Made by a program: the position numbers and the translations under genes | NCBI RefSeq assembly: GCF_029633865.1 | Contig: NC_079219.1 | Span: 55,099,672 to 55,163,671 of the forward strand | Direction of reading: 5' to 3' | DNA length: 64,000 nt | Source: Lampris incognitus | Taxonomy: Eukaryota > Chordata > Actinopteri > Lampriformes > Lampridae | Shown: piece by piece, positions 1 to 11,240 of the stretch | Layout: each line of letters starts with the position of its first letter | How positions within the stretch are numbered: position 1 is the first letter of the stretch | The notes under the pieces: generated by a model | Told to the model about the DNA's origin: nothing | Databases searched by the model: none | The model's input: the letters and a program-made list of their open reading frames with translations, nothing else

Positions 1-28
1 ATGTGGAAAGAGCAGCAAAATGTTTTGC

Positions 29-413
29 TCTGCCTACCAACACGGGGCATCGCCGGCTCAAATCCCCGTGTTACCTCCGGCCTGGTCGGGCGTCCCTGCA
101 GACACAATTGGCCGTGTCTCTGGGTGGGAAGCCAAACAGCCGAACAACCCGGGAAGCTGTTCGGCTGGGAGGGGGAACTGGGAGGAATAGAGTGATCCTC
201 CCATGCGTTACGTCCCCCCTGGCGAAACTCCCCACTGGCAGGTGAAAAAAGCAGCCGGCGACTCCTCGTGTATCGGAGGAGGCATGTGGTAGTCTGCAGC
301 CCTCCCCGGATCGGCAGAGGGGGTGGAGCAGTGACCGGGATGGCTCGGAAGAGTGGGGTAATTGGCTGGATACAGTTGGGGAGAAAAGGGGGGAACCCCC
401 CCCCAAAAAAATA
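29..413 (+). repeat. SINE family A, 5'-truncated copy
   Basis: tRNA-derived SINE, called family A here; nine copies lie in this window. A full copy is about 430 bp with a tRNA-like head carrying a pol III B-box (GGTTCGAATCC), a body containing CTAGCGCCTCCTCTGG and CTCCTCACTGTCAGGTG, and an A-rich tail after GGGGAGAAAA. This copy lacks the first part of the head (it begins near CTGCCTACCAACAC) and has a mutated B-box. The family resembles an abundant fish SINE; I cannot give its catalogue name. Confidence 0.8.
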
Positions 414-1990
414 TATTAGCATTTCAGTAATATCCACAAGCAGCAATATATTCTGTTTGTTAGCGATAAATGTGGAATGAGCTGGATCCGCTGCGATGAC
501 TCCTTTTGAAAGAGCAACGGCCAATAGGGAAACTCCCACTTCCTTGTTTACCGGTGACGTCACTGGCCAGTTCAGTTGATGTCATTGGTCACCTGATACT
601 GAGGTCCAAATGTGTGAAACTGATCAGTCAGTCATTGACATTCGTGTTTGTACAGCTGCCCCACTGGTCCAGTCCAGCCAAAAAAGACAGAGAAAGACGA
701 AGCAATTGACCCAAGGAGAAGTTGTTGAGCAAGCATAATCGGCGCTTGGATACTGAGATATCGCAAGATATGTAAGTGCAACAGGTCAATCGATGAGGCC
801 TTCAAACAAGCAAACCTGCACTGAATAAACCAACACCACTAAAAAAAAAAAACAGCAATCCGAATGTGTTCTTGTTAAACAAGTGGGTTTTCCCCAAACG
901 AGGAATTTTCACTCAGCAGTATTCTCAGAGGATTTATATTGCACAGCACTGTGAAGACGAAGCACTCTGAGTATGCAGTATTAAAATATCTAAGTAGAGC
1001 AAGGCAAGTTAGGGGAGGAATTTTGGGAGAATAAAATGGTCTTCTCTGAACAGAAACAAGCTGGCAGTGGAGTAAATATATTACCAAGGGGAATGTGTGC
1101 CAACAATGGTGATGTCTGCCAAAGCAGTTTCTGAAGCTAAGGCCGGACAATGGGCGAACTGGGAAATTTGTGAGAGGAGGAAGCTTAGCGAGAAAGAACC
1201 TAAATTACAGACACGGATTCCTTGCTGAAGGATCTATGGTGTCCTGTAACCACACCGAAATCCCAATCGAAACTTAAATCAAAATCCGAGCGAGTCGAAG
1301 ACCCCGAAAACAGCACCACTCGGGGAAATCCTGCTAGGATTCAAAGCCTCGCCCAAAGCTGGTACAATAAATTTGTACAAGTCCCTGCAAAGCAATGAAA
1401 CGCCTGCTCACACCCTTGTTCCTCTGCCATTAAAGACGCAGATTTCTACATACATGGGTAGAGGGCTAGTTATATATCCTGTACATTGGTAAATGAATTC
1501 CACGGTGAGAGACAATAATACTGTATTATCCCCGTGTATGTGTTTGTGAAGGAAATGTGATTTGTTAGTGACAGTGAATGGTGTTTAATGGAATGGGGAA
1601 AGGATCTGTGATCGCAGTACTTTGCCCCGTTATTCGTGCGTTACCCCCTGGTCTCAATAATAAGTGGTTATAAGGAAGAATGAATGCGAGTGTGTTACCA
1701 AGAGAAGTCTAAACCACCTGATATGAGCTCAGCGGGGGAATCTGTTTCGCAGGTTTGAAGCTTTGTCACTTCTCATCAGGTTGATTATCATGAAATGTAG
1801 AGGTGTCTCTAGCTTGACTATTTTCTCTGAAAGCCGAGACACGTTGACAAATTGATGAGCTTTATAGAGTCACGGCAGTCTGCTCTGAGTAGAATGAAAC
1901 TCTCCTCGCCTTATTTGATTCCAAGATCACGCTTTTTAGGTGCAAGATAGACTGTGCAGTAAAAGTAGAAAACTTTACTTGAAAATTTCT
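414..1990. other. No recognised gene; a CCAAT/CRE pair and an A-run
   Basis: No convincing coding sequence. A CCAAT motif (about 520) is followed about 40 bp later by a perfect CRE, TGACGTCA (about 556). At 823-852 an AATAAA is followed by a run of 12 A, the layout of a retroposed transcript end. The rest is unremarkable mixed-composition DNA. Confidence 0.5.
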
Positions 1991-2069
1991 TAGGCTGATA
2001 TTCTGTTAAAGGACCTAGTGTGTGTATATCACCCTTCTCGGATGCTGTGTGTCTTCCTTAAGCTCGGGT

Positions 2070-2594
2070 CCTCTACCAGAGGCCTGGGAGTGTGAGGATT
2101 CTGTGCAGTATCTTAACTATTCCTAGGACCACACTCTTCTGGATAGAGACCTCAGACGTTGTTCCTGGAATCTGCCAGAGCCACTCTCCCAGTTTGGGGA
2201 TAACAGCCCCTAGTGCTCCTATTACCACTGGGACTACTGTGGAGTTCAGCTTCCACATCCGATCTAGTTCTTCCTTCAGCTCTTGGTATTTCTCTGGCTT
2301 CTCATACTCTTTCTTCCTGGTGTTGCCATCGCTCAGGATTGCTACGTCGATCACTACTGCTGTCTTCTGTTCCTTGTCGACCACCACAATGTCTGGTTGG
2401 TTAGCCAGCATCTGCTTGTCAGTCTAGAACTTGAAGTCCCACAAGATCTTAGCTCTGCCATTCTCAACCACCTTTGGTGGTGTCTCCCATTTGGACTTGG
2501 GGATTTCCAGTCTGTATTCAGTACAGATGTTCCTGTACACTATCCCAGCCACTTGGATATGCCTTTCAGTTCTCATCAATTATAATCCATTTAT
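2070..2594 (-). pseudogene. Non-LTR retrotransposon pol C-terminus (restriction-like endonuclease type), relic
   Basis: Minus-strand reading of about 170 codons matching the C-terminal part of a LINE polyprotein that I associate with the R2/R4/NeSL-type clades. It holds a PD...D-like motif (QPDIVVVDKEQK then VVIDVAI), as expected for a restriction-like endonuclease, followed by GALGAVIPKLGEWL and a stop near 2070. One in-frame TAG interrupts it just before QMLANQPD. Upstream residues (RHIQVAGIVYRNI, KSKWETPPKVVENG) stay in the same frame. The reverse transcriptase domain is missing, so this is a 5'-truncated dead copy. The 3' UTR may run down to about 1990. The exact clade is uncertain. Confidence 0.7.
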
Positions 2595-2601
2595 ATATAT
2601 G

Positions 2602-2605
<4 letters not shown>

Positions 2606-2640
<35 letters not shown>
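2606..2640. repeat. (CA)n microsatellite
   Basis: A short TA/CA dinucleotide run separates the LINE relic from the Tc1 relic. It sits where the 3' end of the Tc1 element would be expected. Confidence 0.95.
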
Positions 2641-2643
<3 letters not shown>

Positions 2644-3464
2644 TCAGGTCAAGGCATGGACTCCACAAGACCTCTGAAGGTGTCCTCTGGTATCTGGCAC
2701 CAAGATGTGAGCAGCAGATCGTTTAAGTCCTGTAAGTTGCAAGGTGGGGCCTCCGTGGTTGGACTTGTTTTTCCAGCAGATCCCACAGTTTGCTCGATCG
2801 GATTGAGATCCTGAGAATTTGGAAGCAAGGGCAACACCTTGAACTCTTTGTCATGTTCCTCAAACCATTGCTGAACTTTTTTTTAGTGTGGCAAGGTGCA
2901 TTATCCTGCTGAAAGAGGCCACTGCTATCACGGAATTCCATTGCAATGAAGGGGTCATCATGGATACTCTCACTGGTCTGCAGCTATGCAGCCCCAGACG
3001 TAACAAGCTGTGATGCACTTTGTTATCTGACCCCTGTCTATCATAGCCAGCTTTAACGTTTTCAGCAATTTGAGCTACAGTGTCTCTTCTGTGGGATCGG
3101 ACCAGATGGGCTAGCCTTTGCGCCCCACGTTCATCAGCGAGCCTTGCGCTCCCATGACCCTGTTGCCGGTTCACCAGTTGCCCTTCCCTGGACCACTTTT
3201 GGTAGGTACTGACCACTGCGTCCTGGAACACCCCACAAGACCTGCCATTTTGGAGATGCTCTGACCCAGTCATCTAGCCGTCGCAATTTGGCTCTTGTCA
3301 AAGGGCCAAATTGCCAGTTTTTCCTGCTTCCAGCACATCAACTTCAAAAACGGGCTGTCCACTTGCTGCCTAATATATCCCCCCCACCCCTTGACAGCTG
3401 CCACTGTAATGAGATAATCGATGTTTTTCACTTACGTGTCAGTGGTTTTAATGTTTTGGCTGAC
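2641..3464 (-). pseudogene. Tc1-like transposon with internally deleted transposase
   Basis: Minus-strand Tc1/mariner relic. One frame (3273-2860) gives the N-terminal DNA-binding region (MTGSEHLQNGRSCGVFQDAV, then the GSARLADERGAQRL linker). It then jumps from RPVRVSMMTPSLQW directly to SGLFQQDNAPCH in another frame, so roughly a third of the protein, including the first catalytic Asp region (normally near WSDESRF), is gone. The second Asp (QQDNAPCH), the third acidic residue (QDLNPIEQ) and the C-terminal WCQIPEDTFRGLVESMP remain in shifted frames. The 5' terminal repeat region is visible near 3440-3464 (plus-strand CAGTGGTTTTAATG). The other terminal repeat is lost in the CA repeat. Not functional. 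Confidence 0.9.
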
Positions 3465-3698
3465 ACTGGAGATGTGTAATGAAGATTTTTTTTGCAATGG
3501 CTATTGCAGGAGACTTCTAATAAAGGAGGGGGCGCTTCTATACGAGAGTAGGTGCATAATGTGGGACTAACTCCGAATATAAATTCCACTGTGGTGGTGA
3601 CCACAGTGCAGCCACTTGATCCAATGCAGTGGTCTTTTTTCAGTCAGGTTAGGCTGATAATCCTATCGTCACCACAGCAATTCAACAGGCTCAGTCAA

Positions 3699-3700
<2 letters not shown>
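3465..3700. other. Unassigned spacer
   Basis: No gene or repeat recognised between the Tc1 relic and the GT microsatellite. Confidence 0.5.
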
Positions 3701-3751
<51 letters not shown>

Positions 3752-3762
3752 TGTGTGCGTGC
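3701..3762. repeat. (GT)n microsatellite
   Basis: About 30 GT units with minor interruption at the end (TTTGTGTGTGCG). Confidence 0.97.
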
Positions 3763-3865
3763 AATGGGTTGGTTCTATTAAACATTCACTGGCTCACTCG
3801 GCTGCTGCTGCTGCCACTGTTAGGCTCCCAATCTGGGTCAAGTCTCCTTCCTCTCCTCCCTAAGC

Positions 3866-3886
3866 TACGCCACTCTCTCTCTCCGT

Positions 3887-3964
<78 letters not shown>

Positions 3965-4070
3965 CACCCTCCCTCTCTCTACTCAGCTCCCTAGGCGCAC
4001 TTTCTCTCACTCTTCTTGCTTCTTCCTCTGTATGTTCCCTTACTCCTCCCTCTATCTGTATTGGTTGTGG

Positions 4071-4150
<80 letters not shown>

Positions 4151-4430
4151 TTTCACCTCTATTTCTCTCTCTTGCTCTGTGTCTCTTACCCTCTTGTTCC
4201 CACTTTTTCCTGTATATTTCTCCGCTCCTCCTTCTCTCTTTTATTGCACTCTCTGCTCACCTCTCTCCATTGCTGCCCTCACTTACTCCCTCCCTCCCTC
4301 TCTCACTCTCCTCTTGCTCTCTCTCGCTCACTCGCTCCCTCTCCCTCCCTCCCTCCCTCGCTCTCGCTCGCTCGCTCTCTTTCCCTCCCTCCCTCCCTCC
4401 CTCTCTCTCTCTCTCTCTCGCTCCATGCTC
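3866..4430. repeat. Compound (CT)n low-complexity block
   Basis: Two long uninterrupted CT tracts (about 3890-3960 and 4071-4147) inside a wider pyrimidine-rich block of CTC, CCCT and CTCG variants. It produces Ser/Leu-rich open frames in all three plus frames; these are composition artefacts. Confidence 0.95.
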
Positions 4431-4607
4431 TCGGGGAGTATTTGCCTAGCTACAGTGCTCTTAGGCAGCTCTCATCCCAGATCCAACTCAAACAAAGATG
4501 CCTATAAATGATGGAGAGGAACGATAAATAATTTCCACTATTATTTGTGTGTGAAGGTGTGTTTTCTTCAGGCTGCCACATATACAGCTAGGGCAGACAT
4601 TTTACAC

Positions 4608-4654
<47 letters not shown>

Positions 4655-4655
4655 G
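4608..4655. repeat. (GAT)n microsatellite
   Basis: About 15 GAT triplets; a second short GAT run lies at 4803-4830. Confidence 0.95.
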
Positions 4656-4925
4656 CGATACACACAATTTGTAAAAAAAAAATTCCCATAATTTATTGAA
4701 TTGTTGCGACTTCCACTTTATTTTTAATGAGGTATTGATAACCGGGTGTTTCCACAAGTTTTCTACTGAAAATAGTTTTCTCCAAGCCAAAAGGTAAGTT
4801 GATGAGATGATGATGATGATGATGATGATGGTAGTAATGGTTATCGTCGAGGTGAAGGTGAATAAAAGAAGTGGTGGTGGTCTTAATGATGGTCAAGGGG
4901 ATTTTGGTGGCAATGATGACAATGC

Positions 4926-5274
4926 ATGGCGGCGCAGCGGTTAGCTTGGTCTCCTCTCAGCAAGAGGGGTCCTGGGTTCGAGCCCCGGGGTAGTCCAGCC
5001 TTGGGGGTCATCTCGGGTTGTCCTCTGTGTGGAGTTTGCATGTTCTCCCCGTACGTGGGTTTCCCCCCACAGCCCAAAGACATGTCGGTCAGGTGAATCG
5101 GCCATACTAAATTATCCCTAGGTATGAATGTGTGTGTGTGTGTGTGGGGGGGGGGCTGCTGGCCCCCCCCCCAGGGTGTCTCCCCCACCTGCCACCCAAT
5201 GACTGCTGGGATAGGCTCCAGCATCCCCATGACCCTGAGAGCAGGATAAGCGGTTCGGATAATGGATGGATGGG
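4926..5274 (+). repeat. SINE family B, near full length
   Basis: tRNA-derived SINE, called family B here. The head has A-box-like GGCGCAGCGGTTAGC and B-box GGTTCGAGCCC. The middle has GGAGTTTGCATGTTCTCC and AAAGACATGTCGGTCAGG. The 3' part has GACTGCTGGGATAGGCTCCA and GAGCAGGATAAGCGG, ending in GGATGG tail repeats. It is interrupted by a small GT/G-run expansion at 5127-5172. Other B copies or pieces are at 12261, 26512, 40555, 41331, 44544, 48463 and 50202. Confidence 0.85.
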
Positions 5275-5560
5275 TTATAATAATAATGTAATATAATACT
5301 GTCATAATAATAATGATAATGTAATATAATAATGTCATAATAATAATGTAATGCAATAATGATAATGTAATATAATACTGTCATCATAATAATGATAATG
5401 TCATAATAATAATGTAATGCAATAATGATAATGTAATAATGATAATGTAATATAATATAATACTGTCACAATAATAATGTAATGCAATAATGATAATGTA
5501 ATAATGTAATATGATGTAATAATGACGATAAAGTCATAATAATAATGTGGAAGGTGATTG
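5275..5560. repeat. Imperfect ATAATG/TAATAA tandem repeat
   Basis: AT-rich block of variable units such as TAATAATGTAATGCAATAATG, starting directly at the GGATGG tail of the upstream SINE B. It may have expanded from that tail. Confidence 0.85.
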
Positions 5561-6052
5561 TGGTAATTATGTCTACTGGTAACATCATCAAGTGTAGGTT
5601 TTGGGTGAACACCTCCATATAGCGTGACTGTCACTGGCACAAGGTCGAGCCTCACCAGTTGAGCTTGTCTACAGGTGGACCTCCAAGTCCAGTAAATGGA
5701 GGCGGTAGAGAAGGCAGCGGGGCAGAAAACACCCTTTCACATTATATTGGCGGGTGAAACGCCCCAAATCGCACGTCGCAACCCTGCACGGCGCTTTGTG
5801 GGCCCGGCTCCCTCTTTAGCCTCGCTCAGCTCTTTTTTAAAACACACAGCGTGTGTGCGTCCTGCACTTGTCTTGATAAAAAATGGTACAGTACGGCCTG
5901 ATGTTGGCTGTGCGCTCACTCCTTCATCCCTGTCTGATTCCCGGCCTTGCAGCCGGCCTTGGGACATCTCCGTCTACTTGCTGAAACAGTGAGTCAGCTA
6001 CTCTGAACGGCGTAGCTGAGCCGTATTGCTCTTAGTCAAACAGCGAAAAACA
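5561..6052. other. No recognised feature
   Basis: Mixed-composition DNA. The 76-98 aa open frames here match no family I know and have no coding-like context. Confidence 0.4.
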
Positions 6053-6351
6053 CACACATGCACACACACACACACACATATGCTGGAGACACACACGGAC
6101 GCAAGCAAAAATACACACAGACACGCAGAAACGCACACACATGGATGAACAAATGTTCACGTGCACACATGCACAAAATACAAGTGCATGCCCACATTCA
6201 AGCGCGCACACACACACACACACACACACACGTGCAAAAATGCACATGCAAATGTGCATTTTTGCACCTGCATACACATTTGCATGCATACAAATGCACA
6301 CACAAGCGCACAAAAACACTTCTTCACGTGCACGAACATACACTAAAGTAC

Positions 6352-6391
<40 letters not shown>

Positions 6392-6400
6392 AGTAAGTCT
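6053..6400. repeat. CA-rich imperfect microsatellite cluster
   Basis: Three CA tracts (about 6060-6080, 6206-6232, 6354-6386) joined by degenerate CACA/TGCACA sequence. Cys/Val-rich and Thr/His-rich open frames here are artefacts. Confidence 0.9.
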
Positions 6401-6524
6401 CAGGGCAGTGCCGTTCATCACGCCAGAGCCCATCACTGGTCATATGTTGAGAAGAAGCACCATTTAACAGCTCTACTAAATAAAGCCTGTTGCTACACAA
6501 GCTACTTGTGGCTGCTATTTTGAC

Positions 6525-6525
<1 letters not shown>

Positions 6526-6575
<50 letters not shown>
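6526..6575. repeat. (GT)n microsatellite
   Basis: About 24 uninterrupted GT units. Confidence 0.97.
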
Positions 6576-6576
<1 letters not shown>

Positions 6577-6715
6577 AAAATTATTATCACTTGTTCAAAG
6601 GAGCAGAAACAAACATAACCATGATGTCTGTTTTGTTTTTGTTTTTATTTTTGTTTTTTTATCCAAGGCTAAACATTGGAAACACCACGTCACGGTCATA
6701 CTGGCTCCCAAATAC

Positions 6716-7116
6716 TGACCCCCCCCCTCCCCCGCTTTCCCCCCCAATTGTATCCGGCCAATTACCCGCTCTTCCGAGCTGTCCCGCTCTCTGTTCCACC
6801 CCCTCTGCTGATCCGGGGAGGGCTGCAGACTACCACATGCCTCCTCCCCTACATGTGGAGTCGCCAGCCGCTTCTTTTCACCTGACAGTGAGGAGTTTCA
6901 CCAGGGGGACCTCCCCCCTGAACAGGCGCCCCGACCAACCGGGGGAGGCGTTAGTGCAGCGACCAGGACACACGCCCACGTCTGACTTCCCACCCACAGA
7001 CACGGCCAACTGTGTCCGTAGGGACGCCCGACCAAGATGGAGCTAACACGAGGATTCGATCCTGCGATCCCCATGTTGGTAGGCAACGGAATAGACCGCT
7101 ACGCTACCTGGATGCC
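6716..7116 (-). repeat. SINE family A
   Basis: Nearly complete copy in reverse orientation, from the A-rich tail complement (near 6716) to the head complement GCTACGCTACCTGGATGCC (ending at 7116). The B-box is degenerate. Confidence 0.85.
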
Positions 7117-7134
7117 TATTCTGATTTTTTTTTC

Positions 7135-7870
7135 TTTTTTGACCCCGAGATACTTTAACAACTTCACTTGAGGCAACAGCTCATCCCCAACCCGGAGGGA
7201 GAACCGCGGCCTCAGACTTGGAGGTGCTGACTCTCATCCCGGCCTTTTCACACTCAGCTACAAACCGCCCCGGTGCTCGCTGGAGGTCACAAAACCACAT
7301 CATCTGCCAAGAGCAGAGACGCAATTCTGAGGTGCCCAAAAAGGACACACTCCTCACCTTGGCTGCACCTTAAGATCCTGTCCATGAATATCACAAACAG
7401 AATCGGAGACGAGGGACAACCTTGGCGGAGTCCGACACCTGCCGAAAACGTGTCTGACTTTGTGCCGAGAATGGGGGGCACAGCTCTCACTTTGGTTATA
7501 CAAGGACCGGATGGCTTGTAGCAACTGCCCCGGTACCCCCATACCCCCGCAGTACCCCCCACAGAGTGCCCCGGGGTACACGGTCGTAAGCCTTCTCCAA
7601 GTCCACAAAACACATGTAGACTGGCTGGTCAGACTCCCGTGCCCCCCCTCGGCACCTCCACAGGGGTAAAGAGGTGGTCCGTCGTCCCAGGGGCCAGGAC
7701 GGAATCCGCATCGTTCCTCCTGGATCCGAGGTTCGACGGTCAGCGGGAGCCTCCTTTCCAGCACCCTAGAGTAGTCTTTCCCAGGGAGGCTGAGCAGTGT
7801 GACGCCCCGATAACTGGAGCACACTGTCTGGTGCTTTTCCTTTTTTTTTTTTTTGTCCCATAGGGAATCT
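7135..7870 (-). pseudogene. Rex3-like (RTE clade) LINE reverse transcriptase relic
   Basis: Minus-strand reverse transcriptase fragment spread over several frames. In order it reads: YRGVTLLSLPGKDYSRVLER; EERCGFRPG; FVDLEKAYDRVPRGTLWG (motif A Asp); VGLRQGCPSSPILFVIFMD; and LLLADDVVL (motif C, with LADD in place of the usual FADD). The nucleotide sequence around 7400-7430 resembles the well-known Rex3 RT region that reads CGGTGAYAAAGGGCAGCCCTG-like on the plus strand. Frameshifts and a T-run near 7840-7853 kill it. 5' and 3' truncated. Confidence 0.85.
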
Positions 7871-9417
7871 AACCATGTCCCGTTCTGCAACTGCCAGTCT
7901 ACTCTATATCTTCAAGAGCTGTGAAGAAGAAACAGCGGATGTAGTTTGTAGTTTCCTCTTTTGTCACCCATTAACAAGCCCTTATGACTGGAGGTGTAAC
8001 AATTTGAGACAGATGGGGGGGGGGGTGTTTGGTGTGGGGGGGGGGGGCGGGTGATCCTGAGAAATCAAACATCTACTGTAAATACAAGTTCAGCCCCTCT
8101 CCCCTCCCACCCGCCCCCCTCCTCCTCCTCCTCCTCTCCACCAGCTGTCCTCTCCTTTGTTCCTCTCTCATCTCCTCCCCCCCCCTATCCTCTCCTCGAC
8201 TGTAGCCGTGAACAGCGCTTCCTCCGGCCTCTTGATGTTTCTGATGACAGCTGCCGCCTCTACAAATAGCCCCCTGTAACAGCCCGCGAAGGGGGTGAGA
8301 ACGTTCGCAGCCTCGCCTCGCCCTGTTCTGCTCTCAGCGCCGGGTGGCGGCGGCGTGGGAGTCGAGTTGGCAGCGGCGACGCCGTATGACACCATCCACT
8401 GTTTGCAGTTATGGTTAACAGGTCTGATATTTGGATGTGGATGCCACACAACGGCAGAGGAACAAGTGTCAGACACTCTTAACACGGCGAACGGCCCCCT
8501 CGCTGCCCGCCCCCCCCCCCCCCGGCCGTCACATACCTCGCGCGTGTATTTTTATCCCGCTAGTTCGAAACGCCACTTTTGTTCCGTCAAGAAAAAAAAA
8601 CCACACGTATTTGCCGACAAACACGTAATATAATGAAGGGCCGTTGCTAGGATGCGGAGACGTCGGGAGCCCAGACCTCATCTGCAGGGGGAGGCTGAGG
8701 GCATCCTCCCCCCCCCCCCAGGAGACGTTTTTTTCTCGTTCCCCCTTACTTTCAGTAGATAAACACACCATTTTCAAGTAATTTGAGCAAAAATAGATTG
8801 CACGGTCGAGGCGCACCATGCTAGCTGGTTAACACGTTTACCCCGGGCACTTCACAGCAAGGCGGCGCAGCCCGCATTCGCTCTGCGTGGCTTCAGAAGG
8901 ATACACAGCAAGACAACTCATTAACTCGTAATCATACAAATCTTGACGAGTCTCCGCATCCCTTTTATTCCTCCGTCTCTCTCGCTGCCCCCCCCCCCCC
9001 GTCTTTACTTTGAACCTCTTCTCCTCTTGTGTTCTCTGGCACGGCCTCCCCTCCACTCCTTCAGACCGGCGTCGTTACCTCAGAGGCCCGAGACGTTAAG
9101 CCGTGTCAGCTTCTGAATATTTATCTGTGTACACTGTTAAGAAACTACAGGAGGAGCGGTTATTAGCATGAACCGCCGGCCATTCGGAGGCAATGGGAGC
9201 AGTGCCGGGAAGTGAGAGTAGCTTCTCACAACTGCGCTTGTATCTGAATGGGGCATGGGTATCCGTCCATAGGGTCGTGGGTTTTGGGGTTAGGGGTTAT
9301 CAAAGCGAGTTCTCCATCGTTAGCTCAGACTATCCCGTGCATCATGTTTTAGCAATTACATGATGTGCGCTTATGCATCCGCTCTTGTTGCATGGTTATG
9401 TGTGAATATGTTAATGC
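7871..9417. other. No recognised gene; homopolymer-rich, partly CpG-rich
   Basis: Contains many G/C homopolymer runs (about 8016-8048, 8510-8523, 8709-8718, 8990-9000) and a CpG-rich stretch around 8270-8580 without a convincing open frame. No known repeat recognised. Confidence 0.4.
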
Positions 9418-9830
9418 TCTTCTCCTGGATCTCCACCTTCCCGTGGTGGAGAAGCCTGCGTGTACCAATGATCCCGAGAGCTATGCCGTCCGGAGCTTGG
9501 CCCCGGGTAGGGTCATCCAAGGGGGGGAGGTTCCAGATGAACCGCGATCCAACCAAGACCTCAACGGTGGAACCTGGAGGAAGATGTCTCCAGGTCACAA
9601 CGGCAGTGAAGGTGGATGAAGGCTGCAACGGAGGGTGGTCCCCAATCGTCTTGGTTCTCCGTGCCATTGGAGTCTGGACACCCCCTGCCCAGGACCGTGC
9701 GGTGGCTGCAGGCGCATCAGCCTCTCCATGTAAAAAGCTGTCACGTGCAGGCGTCCTCCCAGGATCGACATCTACACCCACCTGAGGACCCAGAGGGACC
9801 CAGAGGGAGGACAGACCCCATGTGACCGCC
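9418..9830 (+). repeat. Repeat family D, copy 1
   Basis: Interspersed repeat sharing about 370 bp with the reverse complement of 50640-51052. Landmarks: CTCCTGGATCTCCACCTTCC, GTGTACCAATGATCC, GATGTCTCCAGGTCACAACG, AAAAAGCTGTCACGTGCAGG. The first 100 bp resemble, from memory, the 5' region of Rex3-type LINEs; the rest I do not recognise. No intact reading frame is conserved between the two copies. Confidence 0.7.
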
Positions 9831-10333
9831 AGTGTTAATGCTGTAAGTTTGTGTCATATGTTGTTGTGCTGATCTGCCAAAGGCAAGTCCCTGAGTACCC
9901 AGTACATTTGGTGAATTAAGTGAGGGTGATTGGGATATTTTGAGTAACTATATACACTACCGTTCAAAAGTTTGGGATCACCCAAACAATTTTGTGTTTT
10001 CCATGAAAAGTCACACTTATTCACCACCATATGTTGTGAAATGAATAGAAAATAGAGTCAAGACATTGACAAGGTTAGAAATAATGATTTGTATTTGAAA
10101 TAAGATTTCTTTTACATCAAACTTTGCTTTCGTCAAAGAATCCTCCATTTGCAGCAATTACAGCATTGCAGACCTTTGGCATTCTAGCTGTTTATTTGTT
10201 GAGGTAATCTGGAGAAATTGCACCCCACACTTCCAGAAGCAGCTCCCACAAGTTGGATTGGTTGGATGGGCACTTCTTTGAGCAGATTGAGTTTCTGGAG
10301 CATCACATTTGTGGGGTCAATTAAACGCTCAAA

Positions 10334-10621
10334 ATGGCCAGAAAAAGAGAACTTTCATCTGAAACTCGACAGTCTATTCTTGTTCTTAGAAATGAAGGCT
10401 ATTCCATGCGAGAAATTGCTAAGAAATTGAAGATTTCCTACACCGGTGTGTACTACTCCCTTCAGAGGACAGCACAAACAGGCTCTAACCAGAGTAGAAA
10501 AAGAAGTGGGAGGCCGCGTTGCACAACTGAGCAAGAAGATAAGTACATTAGAGTCTCTAGTTTGAGAAACAGACGCCTCACAGGTCCCCAACTGGAATCT
10601 TCATTAAATAGTACCTGTTAG
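10334..10621 (+). pseudogene. Tc1-like transposase N-terminus (left arm)
   Basis: Open frame of 95 codons beginning MARKRELSSETRQSILVLRN, a helix-turn-helix DNA-binding domain, followed by a GRPR-type motif (KRSGRPRC). It stops near the palindrome centre, so the catalytic DDE domain is absent. Residues 1-52 are repeated identically in the right arm. Such a stub could at most bind the terminal repeats; expression is not shown. Confidence 0.85.
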
Positions 10622-10772
10622 AGCCTGTTTGTGCTGTCCTCTGAAGGGAGTAGTACACACCGGTGTAGGAAATCTTCAATTTCTTAGCAATTTCTCGCAT
10701 GGAATAGCCTTCATTTCTAAGAACAAGAATAGACTGTCGAGTTTCAGATGAAAGTTCTCTTTTTCTGGCCAT
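10578..10772 (-). pseudogene. Tc1-like transposase N-terminus (right arm)
   Basis: Mirror copy of the left-arm start: the same first 52 residues to AQTGSN, then 12 unrelated residues read from the central spacer, then a stop. No catalytic domain. Confidence 0.85.
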
Positions 10773-11240
10773 TTTGAGCGTTTAATTGACCCCACAAATG
10801 TGATGCTCCAGAAACTCAATCTGCTCAAAGAAGTGCCCATCCAACCAATCCAACTTGTGGGAGCTGCTTCTGGAAGCGTGGGGTGCAATTTCTCCAGATT
10901 ACCTCAACAAATTAACAGCTAGAATGCCAAAGGTCTGCAATGCTGTAATTGCTGCAAATGGAGGATTCTTTGACGAAAGCAAAGTTTGATGTAAAAAAAA
11001 TCTTATTTCAAATACAAATCATTATTTCTAACCTTGTCAATGTCTTGACTCTATTTTCTATTCATTTCACAACATATGGTGGTGAATAAGTGTGACTTTT
11101 CATGGAAAACACGAAATTGTTTGGGTGATCCCAAACTTTTGAACGGTAGTGTATATATATATGTGTGTGTGTGTAAGGTTAAATGAGATGGAGAAGTATT
11201 ATCTACCTCGTCATTAACACCTGCTATAGTGTGAAGGAGA

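Larger units (their letters stand above)
9955..11151. mobile_element. Fold-back (snap-back) Tc1-like element
   Basis: Inverted duplication of the 5' half of a Tc1-like transposon. The left arm (9955-10485) and right arm (about 10620-11151) are reverse complements, about 99 percent identical by eye, separated by about 130 bp. Outer ends read CACTACCGTTCAAAAG and its complement, flanked by TA on both sides, the Tc1/mariner target. Both arms carry the same start of a transposase gene. The whole unit could fold into a 530-bp hairpin. Confidence 0.92.

Noticed and set aside
3703..4511. Long Ser/Leu-rich open frames
   Set aside because: Produced by GT and CT microsatellites.
9360..9785. 141-aa open frame as a gene
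   Set aside because: It is in repeat family D and the frame is not kept in the second copy.
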